From the NCBI GenBank assembly GCA_900314745.1, contig OMWK01000002.1:62001-126000 (forward strand): a stretch of 64,000 nucleotides of DNA. Direction: 5' to 3'. The position numbers and the translations under genes were made by a program. Shown piece by piece: positions 26,541 through 35,227 of this stretch. The notes below the pieces were generated by a model that saw only the letters and a program-made list of their open reading frames with translations, did no database searches and was not told the origin of the DNA. The DNA is from an uncultured Eubacteriales bacterium. GTDB taxonomy: Bacteria > Bacillota > Clostridia > Saccharofermentanales > Saccharofermentanaceae. Numbering within the stretch: position 1 is the stretch's first letter; every line of letters begins with the position of its first letter.

Positions 26541-27722
26541 TCAGATCCTTGCTACACCGGAATCGCGTGCAGCCTGAGCAACAGCAGCTGCAACTGCCTT
26601 ACCGACACGAGGATCGAAAGCATCAGGCAGGATGTAGTCAGCACGAAGCTCATCGTCAGAAACCAGAGAAGCAATGGCATCTGCAGCAGCAAGCTTCATA
26701 GCGTCGTTGATATCGGAAGCTCTTACGTCGAGAGCACCTCTGAAGATACCGGGGAATGCGAGAACGTTGTTAACCTGGTTAGGGAAATCAGAACGTCCTG
26801 TAGCAACAACGGCTGCACCTGCGGAAAGAGCCTCATCAGGCATGATCTCAGGTGTAGGGTTAGCACAAGCAAAGATGATGGGGTTAGGAGCCATTGTCTT
26901 AACCATCTCAGCTGTAAGTACACCGGGAGCGGAAACGCCGATAAATACGTCAGCACCCTTGATAACATCAGAGAGAAGGCCCTTCTTGCCCTGCTGGTTT
27001 GTGATCTCAGCGATCTCGTTCTTAACAGGGTTCATGTTCTGGCCTCTTCCCTTATATACAGCACCTCTTCTGTCGCAGAGAACTACGTCCTTGAGGCCTC
27101 TTGAGATGAGAAGCTTTGTGATAGCGATAGCTGCAGCACCTGCACCGGATACAACTACAGAGATATCATCGATGTGCTTTCCTGTGAGCTTCAAAGCATT
27201 GATCATACCTGCAAGTGTGATAACAGCTGTACCATGCTGGTCATCGTGGAAGATCGGGATGTCAACTTCAGGGTCTTCCTTAAGTCTCTTCTCGATCTCG
27301 AAGCATCTGGGTGCTGAAATATCCTCGAGGTTAACACCACCGAAGGAACCTGCAAGAAGCTTAACTGTCTTAACGATATCATCTACTTCCTTGGAACGGA
27401 TGCAGAGAGGAAAAGCGTCTACATCACCGAAAGCCTTGAACAGAGCACACTTACCTTCCATAACGGGCATACCTGCCTCAGGTCCGATATCACCGAGACC
27501 AAGAACAGCCGTACCGTCTGTAACAACTGCAACAAGATTTGATCTTCTTGTGTACTTGTAGGAAAGGTCTACATTGTCGGAAATCTCAAGACAAGGAGCT
27601 GCAACACCGGGTGTGTAAGCGATAGCAAGTTCTTCCTTGCTGCCTACAGGTGCACGTGCAATAACCTCGATCTTACCTTTCCATTCCGTATGCTTCTGAA
27701 TGGCAATCTGATTTGTGTCCAT
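26541..27722 (-). CDS. NAD(P)-dependent malic enzyme
   Basis: Oxidatively decarboxylates malate to pyruvate. At 393 residues it is the short bacterial form without the phosphotransacetylase tail. Motifs: AYTPGVAAPCLEI, AVVTDGTAVLGLGDIGPEAGMP, the metal-binding segment IFHDDQHGTAVI, and the NAD(P)-binding VVSGAGAAAIAITKLL. A GGAGG site precedes the ATG by about eight bases. It is a single-gene unit with its own terminator. Cofactor preference (NAD or NADP) cannot be decided by eye. Confidence 0.95.
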   Translation of the reverse strand: MDTNQIAIQKHTEWKGKIEVIARAPVGSKEELAIAYTPGVAAPCLEISDNVDLSYKYTRRSNLVAVVTDGTAVLGLGDIGPEAGMPVMEGKCALFKAFGDVDAFPLCIRSKEVDDIVKTVKLLAGSFGGVNLEDISAPRCFEIEKRLKEDPEVDIPIFHDDQHGTAVITLAGMINALKLTGKHIDDISVVVSGAGAAAIAITKLLISRGLKDVVLCDRRGAVYKGRGQNMNPVKNEIAEITNQQGKKGLLSDVIKGADVFIGVSAPGVLTAEMVKTMAPNPIIFACANPTPEIMPDEALSAGAAVVATGRSDFPNQVNNVLAFPGIFRGALDVRASDINDAMKLAAADAIASLVSDDELRADYILPDAFDPRVGKAVAAAVAQAARDSGVARI

Positions 27723-27761
27723 TTAAGCTTCCTCCAGCTTCAAAAATTTATTAACTGCTTC

Positions 27762-27767
27762 ATTATA
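27762..27767 (-). promoter_or_regulatory. -10 element for the malic enzyme gene
   Basis: A perfect TATAAT on the minus strand lies 39 bases before the ATG at 27722, overlapping the end of the upstream membrane-protein gene. No convincing -35 is visible at 16-18 bases, so this is a partial call. Confidence 0.4.
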
Positions 27768-28584
27768 CCCCATGAAGCTTAGTTACATCATAACGAAATC
27801 CACCCGGGATTTCCCTCATCCTGCAATAGACTTTGCCGACATACCTGCCGAAGCTCAATGCCAGGAAAATATCGATAAGCGGACCGATTATATAAGCGGC
27901 AGACGGCACAAAAGACATCAGAAATGATGTAATCCATCTTCCGGCAAACAAAAGACAGACTATCAGGGTCATATTCCTGGCGTTCACCAGGTAATATCCC
28001 TTTGTGACTCTTACCATCTCAACGAAACTTCCGAAGAAACCGGTGTCTCCTGACAGATAACACGCAGGAAACATACTTATGCACGGCAGAATGATAATAA
28101 AAACCAGGAACAAATACAACAAGGTAAATGCCGCAGGAATGAAAATCACCAGCGAAAAGCAAAAAACAATAACCATTCTTAACACCAGTTTGCCAATGCC
28201 TGAAGGTATCAAAAATCTTGGAGGAATCAGATAACCTGAATCTCCGGGACGGTTATCCGCATGGTCGAGCCTGTACTGTCTTATATAGACGCCGGCGTAC
28301 ACGATAGAACACATTATCAGAATAAAATCCACTGCCGTTACATGGAGAATGTAGATAATATTCCCCATGGTGATCGGAATGTCGGATATCGTTGCATTCA
28401 TAAGGTAATCAACGTCTTCCATGGCGTTCTCGGCCCATATAAGCAAAGCTGAAAAATCCGGATCGCCCAGTGGATAAAAATAGACGGATATGCCCACAAG
28501 AAGACCAAATGTAAAGATGATTTTAGAAAATATCCTCTTACCGAGATGGTCTATTCTGAATATGTCAAAAATTGAATTATTCAT
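27763..28584 (-). CDS. Membrane protein of unknown function
   Basis: A 273-residue protein from the ATG at 28584, with about six hydrophobic segments spread through the length (for example FSKIIFTFGLLVGISVYFY, a long one near 150-185, and two near 215-250). The N-terminal part MNNSIFDIFRIDHLGKRI is cytoplasmic-looking. The overall layout resembles the DUF975-like membrane proteins but no firm family is recognised. A TTG 12 codons upstream is a poor alternative start. There is no ribosome site before the ATG; a weak -10-like CAAAAT lies seven bases upstream. Confidence 0.65.
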   Translation of the reverse strand: MNNSIFDIFRIDHLGKRIFSKIIFTFGLLVGISVYFYPLGDPDFSALLIWAENAMEDVDYLMNATISDIPITMGNIIYILHVTAVDFILIMCSIVYAGVYIRQYRLDHADNRPGDSGYLIPPRFLIPSGIGKLVLRMVIVFCFSLVIFIPAAFTLLYLFLVFIIILPCISMFPACYLSGDTGFFGSFVEMVRVTKGYYLVNARNMTLIVCLLFAGRWITSFLMSFVPSAAYIIGPLIDIFLALSFGRYVGKVYCRMREIPGGFRYDVTKLHGV

Positions 28585-28591
28585 GGGATAA

Positions 28592-28620
28592 ATTTTGCAA
28601 CAATGACACGATAAAAACAA
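28592..28620 (-). promoter_or_regulatory. Possible weak promoter placed for a leaderless start
   Basis: On the minus strand TTGTTT (28620-28615), 17 bases, then CAAAAT (28597-28592), and seven bases to the ATG at 28584. The hexamers are poor matches on their own. The spacing, and the lack of a ribosome site, repeat what is seen at perR and the 26.4 kb oxidoreductase. Confidence 0.3.
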
Positions 28621-28643
28621 GTTTAATATTAAGCAATGTATGT

Positions 28644-28649
28644 TAAAAT
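28644..28649 (+). promoter_or_regulatory. -10 element for the glutamine synthetase operon
   Basis: TAAAAT preceded by TGT gives an extended -10 (TGTTAAAAT), 33 bases before the ATG at 28683. The -35 region (TTTAAT at a 16-base spacing) is weak, which is usual with an extended -10. Confidence 0.45.
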
Positions 28650-28682
28650 TTCACCGTAATAAAAACAGGACGGTATCCATTA

Positions 28683-30593
28683 ATGACAGATTTTAAGGTT
28701 AACCCCGATCTACTTTGCATCATCCCTGCCGAGAAGCATTCGGTAGAGGACATCACAAACATCCTCGATGCACACCCCGAGATCAAGTTTGTATCCCTTG
28801 CAGCAGTTGACCTCGCAGGCAATGACACTGACGAGAGGATCCCGATAGCAGATTTCCACGACAATCTTCAGAATTACCTCAACGGTCAGGCCGTCCAGAC
28901 TGATGGTTCTTCGGTAGTACTCCCCGGAATCGCTACTCTTAACGACGGTAAAGTCGATCTTGTACCTGACCCCGATGTTGTATGGTACATCGACTACAAT
29001 TACGAGCACATCGACATGAAGACCGGTCTTCCCGTAGGAACACTGAGAATTCCTTCATATCTTTACCACAACGGCGAGGCTGTATGCTCAAGATCAGTCC
29101 TTAAGAGATCCGCCGAATACTTCGAGAGCAGACTTAAGAAATACCTTGAGTCGAACAAAGAGCTCTGTGAGGAATGCGGATTCGAGCCTGAAGAACTCGA
29201 GAAGATCACTCTCATCATGGCTACTGAGCTTGAGTTCTGGGTTAACTCCCCTGATGAGAAGATTGCTACCGAGCAGCTCTCTATCTCACAGGTTCTTAAG
29301 GAATCCTACTGGAAGCGTACTAAGGGCGTTGTAAGAACTGCTCTCGAGCAGGTTATCCTCATCCTCGACCAGTACGGCTTTAACCCTGAGATGGGACATA
29401 AGGAAGTTGGCGGTGTTAAGGCTGCAGTTACTTCTTCCGGTGATTTCCACTCTATCATGGAGCAGCTCGAGGTTGACTGGAGATACTCCGATGCACTTCA
29501 GGGCGCTGACTACGAGCTTACTGCCCGTATCCTCATCAAGGAGATCTTCCGTATGCACGGCTTAAGCGTCAGATTCGATGCCAAACCCATCGCAGGTGTC
29601 GCAGGTTCAGGTGAGCACACACACGTCAATGCCGTTGCTTTCCTCAAGAACGGCAAGAAGATCAACCTTTTCGCGCCGGCAAAGCTCGACGAGGATTACC
29701 TCTCCAGAATCGGCTGGGGATCACTCATGGGCATCATGAAGAACTACGACCTCATCAATCCGTTCGTATCTGCAACGACGGATGCTTTTATGAGACTGCA
29801 GCCCGGATTCGAGGCTCCCACACACGCAGTTGCATCTCTCGGCAAGGATGTGCACACTCCTTCCCGTAACCGTTCGGTACTCCTGGGACTCGTACGCTCC
29901 ATGGAAACATCGAAAGCAACACGTTTCGAATTACGTTCACCTAACCCTCATACAAACACATACCTCTGCCTCTCTGCCATCTACCAGTGCATGCTCGACG
30001 GTATCGACTACGTACTTAAGTCCGGCAAGTCCACTTCCGAGCTCGAGGCCGAGTTTACAAAGCCTTACGGTGCTCCTGCCGACTATCTGCTTCAGGACAG
30101 GCTTTACAGATGTGAAGAGGACATCTTTGAGACGATGGATGACGAGGAGCGCGACAGACTGTTCGGCACACCTCCGGCAACCGTTTATGACTCTTTGAGG
30201 AACTTTCTCGAGGCTGACGGCACAACCGAGATCCTCTGTGCAGGCAACGTCTTCAACGACAAGATCCTCTCTTCCTATTCACACGCCATGCTCGACAGAT
30301 GGCAGTATGAATTGTCAGACAGGATTATTCCTAACAACTTAACTACTTTGAGAGGCTATACAAGGAAGCACACAGAATCCAACGAGGTCGATGATGATTA
30401 CTGGTCAGACATCGAGACGATCAAGCTCAACCTTGCGAAGGATACCAGTGAGAAGACATCCATATTCTCCTGCATCAAGAATTCTCTTGAATCCAACGAC
30501 TTAAGGGAGATCTCCAAGCTCCAGATCAGAATGAATCAGGACATGAATGAGATCGCTGAGCTTTACAAAAAGTATTCAGATAACCAGATATGA
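28683..30593 (+). CDS. Glutamine synthetase, long clostridial form with C-terminal extension
   Basis: Catalytic-core motifs of the glutamine synthetase superfamily are present: TELEFW for the metal site, MGHKEVGGVKAAV, AGSGEHTHVNAVAF in place of the usual GMHxH, RLQPGFEAPTHAVASLG, NRSVLLGL, and RFELRSPNPHTNTYLCLSAIY. A beta-grasp N-terminal domain spans about 1-130. At 636 residues it is about 190 longer than common type I enzymes, with a helical tail from about 480. It is not the classical type III enzyme. Several active-site loops differ, so activity on ammonia and glutamate is likely but a gamma-glutamyl-amine ligase role is possible. It is coupled to the next gene by an ATGA overlap. Confidence 0.85.
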   Translation: MTDFKVNPDLLCIIPAEKHSVEDITNILDAHPEIKFVSLAAVDLAGNDTDERIPIADFHDNLQNYLNGQAVQTDGSSVVLPGIATLNDGKVDLVPDPDVVWYIDYNYEHIDMKTGLPVGTLRIPSYLYHNGEAVCSRSVLKRSAEYFESRLKKYLESNKELCEECGFEPEELEKITLIMATELEFWVNSPDEKIATEQLSISQVLKESYWKRTKGVVRTALEQVILILDQYGFNPEMGHKEVGGVKAAVTSSGDFHSIMEQLEVDWRYSDALQGADYELTARILIKEIFRMHGLSVRFDAKPIAGVAGSGEHTHVNAVAFLKNGKKINLFAPAKLDEDYLSRIGWGSLMGIMKNYDLINPFVSATTDAFMRLQPGFEAPTHAVASLGKDVHTPSRNRSVLLGLVRSMETSKATRFELRSPNPHTNTYLCLSAIYQCMLDGIDYVLKSGKSTSELEAEFTKPYGAPADYLLQDRLYRCEEDIFETMDDEERDRLFGTPPATVYDSLRNFLEADGTTEILCAGNVFNDKILSSYSHAMLDRWQYELSDRIIPNNLTTLRGYTRKHTESNEVDDDYWSDIETIKLNLAKDTSEKTSIFSCIKNSLESNDLREISKLQIRMNQDMNEIAELYKKYSDNQI

Positions 30594-31459
30594 GCGCCAC
30601 TTTTTACGACCTGTGTTTCTTCTTCGTCATCTATTCAATAGCAGGATGGATAATTGAAGTAATCTTCCATGCGGTCGTAAAGGGCGTAATCGTCAACAGA
30701 GGATTTCTTAACGGACCGGTCTGCCCAGTCTACGGATTCGGCATGATCTCCGTCATCCTCATCTATAATCTCATAGGCTCCGACAATACTTTTGTCGTAT
30801 TTCTCGAAGGCGTGGTATTCACCACGCTCATCGAACTCATCGCCGGTTTCATTCTGGATAAATGCTTCCATGCAAGATGGTGGGACTACAGCAAGATGCC
30901 GCTTAACTTAAACGGCTATATCTGTGCGGGCTTCTCGCTCATATGGGGTCTCGCTGTCGTATTTGTCGTGAAGCTGGTTCATGTATTCATCTATAACGTC
31001 ACATCGGGCCTTATCCCCGAGAAGATCGGATGGCCGATTCTCATAGCAGTTTATGCGGTATACATCCTCGATGCGACTGTTACTGTCCTGACGCTCATCG
31101 GACTCAACAAGAAGCTCGAAGAACTCGACAGGATATCCGCTTCCATCAAGCGTGTAAGCGACAGAATGACAGACAACTTCGGAAACACTTCTCTTAAGGT
31201 CACTCAGAAGGCCCAGGAGTCTGCAGTCCAGGCTTCTCTTGCCAAGGCTGAATTAAGAGATGCCAGATTAGAATCCAGAGAATCGCTCGAACTCCGTCTT
31301 AACGAACTTCAGGATAAGTACGAGACTTTGCGCGAGACCGTTATCCGTCACAGACACTTCGGTGCAGGACGTATCCTCAATGCTTTCCCTGATGCAAAGC
31401 ACAGGGATTACGATCAGATTCTCACAGAGATCAAGAACAGGATAAAAGCCGTCAGATAA
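30590..31459 (+). CDS. CmpB-like (PF06541) membrane protein with C-terminal coiled coil
   Basis: The first 170 residues carry about five membrane segments with the family signatures YSIAGWIIEVIFHAV, NRGFLNGPVCPVYGFG, and HARWWDYSKMPLNLNGYIC. This family has been named putative ABC-transporter type IV, but no transport activity is established. Residues from about 180 to 270 are charged and heptad-like, probably a coiled coil. Its ATG overlaps the glutamine synthetase stop (ATGA), so the two are translated together. It converges on hom with only 12 bases between and no visible terminator. Confidence 0.8.
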   Translation: MSATFYDLCFFFVIYSIAGWIIEVIFHAVVKGVIVNRGFLNGPVCPVYGFGMISVILIYNLIGSDNTFVVFLEGVVFTTLIELIAGFILDKCFHARWWDYSKMPLNLNGYICAGFSLIWGLAVVFVVKLVHVFIYNVTSGLIPEKIGWPILIAVYAVYILDATVTVLTLIGLNKKLEELDRISASIKRVSDRMTDNFGNTSLKVTQKAQESAVQASLAKAELRDARLESRESLELRLNELQDKYETLRETVIRHRHFGAGRILNAFPDAKHRDYDQILTEIKNRIKAVR

Positions 31460-31471
31460 TCTAAAACTTGA

Positions 31472-32689
31472 TTACTCGTACATATGCATCCACTTGGCAC
31501 CCGTGATTCCGGATACAAGCGGATCGATCTCGCCATTCCTGATACCTCTTACGAAGAGTGCGAACTCACCATCTTCAAGAGCAACCTCGGTGTCATAGGA
31601 AGAAAATGCTGCCTTGACAGCATCTGATGAAGCTAAAGGAGCGCGTACAACGATCTTGGACTCAGCCTTCTCATAAGGGAGTGTGACTCTTCCCTCGCTT
31701 GAAGGAACAGACCAGTTGTGTGAATATGCAACCGCATCAACAGGCATTACTGCTTCGAGTATGTCTCCTACAACTGCTGAAGCTGTAGGAAGCTTGCCTG
31801 CACCCTGTCCGTAGAACATTGACTCGCCGAGTGCATTGCCCTCAACAACGATGGCGTTGAATACATCCTCTACGGGATAAAGAACCGAAGAAGACCTTAC
31901 ATAGTGAGGTGCAACATAAACGGATGAACCCTCATCGCCGTTGTTGAATACGGCAAGAAGCTTAACCTTGCATCCGATGGATGTAGCAAAATTAATGTCA
32001 TCGAGCGTCAGATTGGAAATACCGACTGTATTAATCTCGGAAGGAGCTACGTAAGTGCCGTCCAGAGCGATGGATGACAGGATGGAGAGCTTTCTCTGAG
32101 CATCGATACCCTCGACATCAGCAGTGGGATTTGCCTCGGCATAACCGTTAGCCTGAGCCTGCTTCAGGGCCTCCTCATAAGAAACGCCGTTATCTCTCAT
32201 GTTCGTGAGGATATAGTTTGTTGTTCCGTTAACAATACCTGCAATTCTTACAACACGGTTAGCTGCAAGACATCTGTGCAGAGGTCTGATGATCGGGATA
32301 CCGCCGCCTACAGCAGCCTCGTAGAGGTAAATGCAGTTATTCTTCTTAGCAAGCTCCATGAGCTCGGGACCATGTGTTGCAACGAGCTCCTTATTGGAAG
32401 TTACAACGCTCTTGCCGAGAGACAGAGCACGCTTTGTGTACTCATATGCAATTCTGGCTCCGCCGATGGTCTCTACCATGACCTTAACTTCGGGATCGTT
32501 AAAAACCTGATCGGCATCATGCGTAACAAGTCTCTCGAAAGGACTTCCGGGGAAATCACGAAGATCGAGAATGTACTTTACCTTGACCTTATCTCCTACG
32601 TGTCTTGAGATCTTGTCCTCATTCATGGAAAGAACTTCAGCTACTCCTGAACCGACTACGCCAAAACCCATTATTGCAATGTACTTCAT
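31472..32689 (-). CDS. hom: Homoserine dehydrogenase
   Basis: Reduces aspartate semialdehyde to homoserine for threonine and methionine synthesis. The NAD(P)-binding motif MGFGVVGSGVAEVL is at the N terminus. Catalytic-domain motifs are TSNKELVATHG, YLYEAAVGGGIPIIRPL, GIVNGTTNYILTNM and AEANPTADVEGIDAQRKL. At 405 residues it is a little short: the last 70 residues do not show a clear ACT domain, while a separate ACT-domain protein is encoded just upstream. A GAGG site precedes the ATG by about eight bases. Confidence 0.94.
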   Translation of the reverse strand: MKYIAIMGFGVVGSGVAEVLSMNEDKISRHVGDKVKVKYILDLRDFPGSPFERLVTHDADQVFNDPEVKVMVETIGGARIAYEYTKRALSLGKSVVTSNKELVATHGPELMELAKKNNCIYLYEAAVGGGIPIIRPLHRCLAANRVVRIAGIVNGTTNYILTNMRDNGVSYEEALKQAQANGYAEANPTADVEGIDAQRKLSILSSIALDGTYVAPSEINTVGISNLTLDDINFATSIGCKVKLLAVFNNGDEGSSVYVAPHYVRSSSVLYPVEDVFNAIVVEGNALGESMFYGQGAGKLPTASAVVGDILEAVMPVDAVAYSHNWSVPSSEGRVTLPYEKAESKIVVRAPLASSDAVKAAFSSYDTEVALEDGEFALFVRGIRNGEIDPLVSGITGAKWMHMYE

Positions 32690-32706
32690 TTATTATTCCT
32701 CTTTTC

Positions 32707-33150
32707 TTATTCTCTGCTTAATACCGTGCAATTACGTACGCCGGCGATACGGTTGATATCATTCATGATATCCTCAACGGAACCGAACATCGAAGCTGTA
32801 TCGAGTGATATTGATATATCTGCGAGTCCGTTGATCGGGATGTTCTGATTGATAGTCAGTATGCTGGCCTTAGTAGCCGAGATAACATTGATTATCGAAG
32901 ACAGAATTCCCTGGAAATTCTCAACAGTGATAAGAAGTGTAACCTTCTTGCCGTTGGTAGCTTCATAGAAAGGAAGCACGGAATCCTTATATTTGTAGTA
33001 GGCACTTCTGGAAAGTCCGGTCTTCCTTACGGCTTCATTAACAGATGATGATTCACCTGTGTTAAGCCTCTGCTTTACCTCCATAACCTTGATAAAGACT
33101 TCAGGAAGAACTTTCTTATCAACGAGATAGTACTCAACTTGATCAGGCAT
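32707..33150 (-). CDS. UPF0735 ACT-domain protein
   Basis: A 147-residue protein matching the UPF0735 (PheB-like) family along its length. An N-terminal helical part has AVRKTGLSRSAYYKYKDSVLPF, which resembles a helix-turn-helix. An ACT domain follows from about residue 68 (VTLLITVENFQGILSSIINVI, then TINQNIPINGLADISISLD). ACT domains bind amino acids and regulate enzymes. Placed 17 bases before hom, it is likely a regulator of threonine-pathway flux or expression, but this is inferred. The ribosome site GGAGGGG is strong. Confidence 0.9.
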   Translation of the reverse strand: MPDQVEYYLVDKKVLPEVFIKVMEVKQRLNTGESSSVNEAVRKTGLSRSAYYKYKDSVLPFYEATNGKKVTLLITVENFQGILSSIINVISATKASILTINQNIPINGLADISISLDTASMFGSVEDIMNDINRIAGVRNCTVLSRE

Positions 33151-33167
33151 CTAATTCCCCTCCGAGA

Positions 33168-33184
33168 GTCCACACACGGTGGAC
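33168..33184 (-). promoter_or_regulatory. Small hairpin in the leader of the ACT-hom operon
   Basis: GTCCAC (33168-33173) pairs with GTGGAC (33179-33184) around a five-base loop, just upstream of the GGAGGGG site for the ACT gene. It is too short and lacks a T tract, so it is not a terminator. It could influence translation or be a palindromic operator. Confidence 0.3.
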
Positions 33185-33203
33185 ATTTGTTTGCAACCCG
33201 TGT

Positions 33204-33232
33204 ATATTAGCACGATTCAAGTATAAGTTCAA
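33204..33232 (-). promoter_or_regulatory. Possible promoter of the ACT-hom pair
   Basis: On the minus strand TTGAAC (33232-33227), a 17-base spacer, and TAATAT (33209-33204). Each hexamer has four matches to consensus. It overlaps the end of rdgB and would give a leader of about 45 bases. Confidence 0.35.
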
Positions 33233-33797
33233 CTGCTTTTCGAAGTGCTTTGCCGCGGTGGCTCATGCTGTTCTTAAGCTCGGGACTCATCTCGGCGGAA
33301 GTCATGCCGTACTCGGGCACATAGAAAATGGGGTCATAGCCGAAGCCGTTGACACCAGAAGGCTTCTCGTGAAGCACTCCGTTGAAGTATTCCTCTACCG
33401 TAAACTCAGTCTTATCGGGCTTTACGACAGCTATGGCGCATGTAAAATGAGCTGTCCTCTTCTCCTCCGGAACATCCTTAAGCATCTCGAAGATCTTCCT
33501 GAACTTCTCCTCATAAGAGGACTTCTCGCCGCAGAATCTCGATGAATAGATTCCGGGAGCGCCGTCCAAAGCATCAATGCATATTCCGGAGTCATCCGCG
33601 AGCACATAATCATCCGTAAACTGTGCTACGGTTCTCGCCTTGATAAGAGCATTGCCCTTAAAAGAATCCGCATCCTCAACTATGTCGCAGGATATCCCCG
33701 CTTCCTTCATGGACCGGGCTTCGAACCCCGTTCCTTCCAGAAGCTCATTGATCTCCCTCACCTTATCCTTATTACCGGTGGCGATAATAATCTTCAT
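33207..33797 (-). CDS. rdgB: RdgB/HAM1 non-canonical purine NTP pyrophosphatase
   Basis: Hydrolyses dITP, XTP and similar faulty nucleotides so they are not built into DNA. Motifs: IIATGNKDKVREI at the start, VLADDSGICIDALDGAPGIYSSRF, and the C-terminal GFGYDPIFYVPEYGMTSAEM with SHRGKAL. From the ATG at 33797 it is 196 residues. This start is chosen over the ATG four codons upstream because GGAGG lies five bases before it and it overlaps the rsmF stop as ATGA. Confidence 0.95.
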   Translation of the reverse strand: MKIIIATGNKDKVREINELLEGTGFEARSMKEAGISCDIVEDADSFKGNALIKARTVAQFTDDYVLADDSGICIDALDGAPGIYSSRFCGEKSSYEEKFRKIFEMLKDVPEEKRTAHFTCAIAVVKPDKTEFTVEEYFNGVLHEKPSGVNGFGYDPIFYVPEYGMTSAEMSPELKNSMSHRGKALRKAVELILESC

Positions 33798-35227
33798 AAC
33801 AACCTCCATGACTTTGGATATAAATTCTTGATCATGCCGTCAGCGCTCCTCTTACCGAATCCCAGAGGGTGACCGTCGACCGTTATTACGACGTAACCCT
33901 TGGCACCGGGTTCAGTCGTCAGAGTCTCGCCCTTAAGATATCTTATAAGTTCGGGCGCATCGTAAGCATAAGAGATTACCGCGCTGTCCTTAATGTCTTC
34001 ACGTCTAAGCGTCAGCGCGAGCGAATTGGAAGGAACGAGTACAAAGTCTCTTCCCTTTGCCTTAAACTCGCCAAGGTAAAGACCGTTCTTAACTACGGTA
34101 AGCGAACCTAAGGCTTTCTCATCACATGCGGGAAGCATGGCGTGTTCGCCCCTTATAAGAAGAGCGTCACCAACGCGCGTCTTAATCTTCTCATAGGCAT
34201 CATCGTTAAGAATATCCTTCATAAAGCTTAAAACAGCATCAGTCTCCCTGACGTTCTTACCGCGCTTTTTTACGGTGAACGAAGGAAGCTCATGCGCTTC
34301 TTCCCCTTCTTCACCAGAAAGTTTACGAAGATGGACGCAGAAATGCCCGTCGCCTTCGCTTATATGCGGCCATATACGCATGCTGCCGGGAAGTTTTGAA
34401 CCTTCCGGTGCATGTGTAACACCTAAGATCTCCGGATGAGGCACGACCTCGTATCCCGGATGATTATTCATGAAATTAACTATCCTGTCCTCATCCTCGA
34501 GAACGCCGTAGGTACAGGTCGAATAAACGATCTCTCCGCCCGGCTTCAGCATAATATGTGCGCTCTCCAGGATTGAATCCTGAAGCTTTGAACAAGGTAC
34601 CGGCCCGTATCTTTCCCATGACTTAACGGCTGAAGGATCCCTTCTGAACATACCCTCACCCGAACACGGCGCATCCACGATTATCCGGTCTGCAGTACCA
34701 GCCAGGTACTTTCTCATATTTATCGGGTCTTCATTAAGAACAACGACATTCGGAATGCCCATTCTCTCTATATTGCGAAGAAGTGCCTTGGCGCGGTTAG
34801 AAGAAATCTCATTAGCGATCAGCACGCCTTCACCCTTAAGTTCCTCTGCAATCCTGCACGCCTTACCTCCGGGAGCCGCACAAAGATCGATTACGACGTC
34901 TCCGGGCTTCGCACCGATCGTCTGACCGGGAAGCATCGCGGAAGGTTCCTGCGGATAGATAACACCCGCGTGATAATAAGGAGAATTGCCGGAAGATTCG
35001 GATGATGTATAGAAACCGCAGTCACACCACGGTACAGCTTCAGTTTCCTCGCCGGGGCAAAGATGCTCCATTACGTCTTTATAACCGTCGGATCTTACCT
35101 TCTGCTTATTGATGCGTATTCCCTTCATCGGCGTCGCATCGAAGCTTTCAAAGAAACCGTCCTCCGATATACCGGAGGACGACAGTTCATCCTTCATTCT
35201 GTTAATGAATTCTTCCGGAAGTCTCAT
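33794..35227 (-). CDS. RsmF-like rRNA cytosine-C5 methyltransferase (NOL1/NOP2/Sun family)
   Basis: SAM-dependent RNA m5C methyltransferase. The SAM-binding motif is VIDLCAAPGGKACRIAEEL, the catalytic prolyl-cysteine motif is IIVDAPCSGEGMFRRDP, and the second cysteine is in EIVYSTCTYG. At 477 residues it has the extra C-terminal domain (from about 330) seen in RsmF-type enzymes. It is linked by ATGA overlaps both to pepF upstream and rdgB downstream. The exact rRNA position modified is not deducible here. Confidence 0.92.
   Translation of the reverse strand: MRLPEEFINRMKDELSSSGISEDGFFESFDATPMKGIRINKQKVRSDGYKDVMEHLCPGEETEAVPWCDCGFYTSSESSGNSPYYHAGVIYPQEPSAMLPGQTIGAKPGDVVIDLCAAPGGKACRIAEELKGEGVLIANEISSNRAKALLRNIERMGIPNVVVLNEDPINMRKYLAGTADRIIVDAPCSGEGMFRRDPSAVKSWERYGPVPCSKLQDSILESAHIMLKPGGEIVYSTCTYGVLEDEDRIVNFMNNHPGYEVVPHPEILGVTHAPEGSKLPGSMRIWPHISEGDGHFCVHLRKLSGEEGEEAHELPSFTVKKRGKNVRETDAVLSFMKDILNDDAYEKIKTRVGDALLIRGEHAMLPACDEKALGSLTVVKNGLYLGEFKAKGRDFVLVPSNSLALTLRREDIKDSAVISYAYDAPELIRYLKGETLTTEPGAKGYVVITVDGHPLGFGKRSADGMIKNLYPKSWRLL

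Noticed and set aside
26674..27561. 295-codon plus-strand open frame opposite the malic enzyme gene
   Set aside because: It is antisense to a clear enzyme gene, is rich in Ser/Pro/Thr as expected of a shadow frame, and has no domain pattern.
28585..28682. tRNA or small RNA gene in the divergent gap
   Set aside because: The gap is AT-rich with promoter-like hexamers and no cloverleaf-forming arms.
33168..33184. Hairpin as a terminator of rdgB
   Set aside because: Six-base stem without a T tract; it sits directly before a strong ribosome site.
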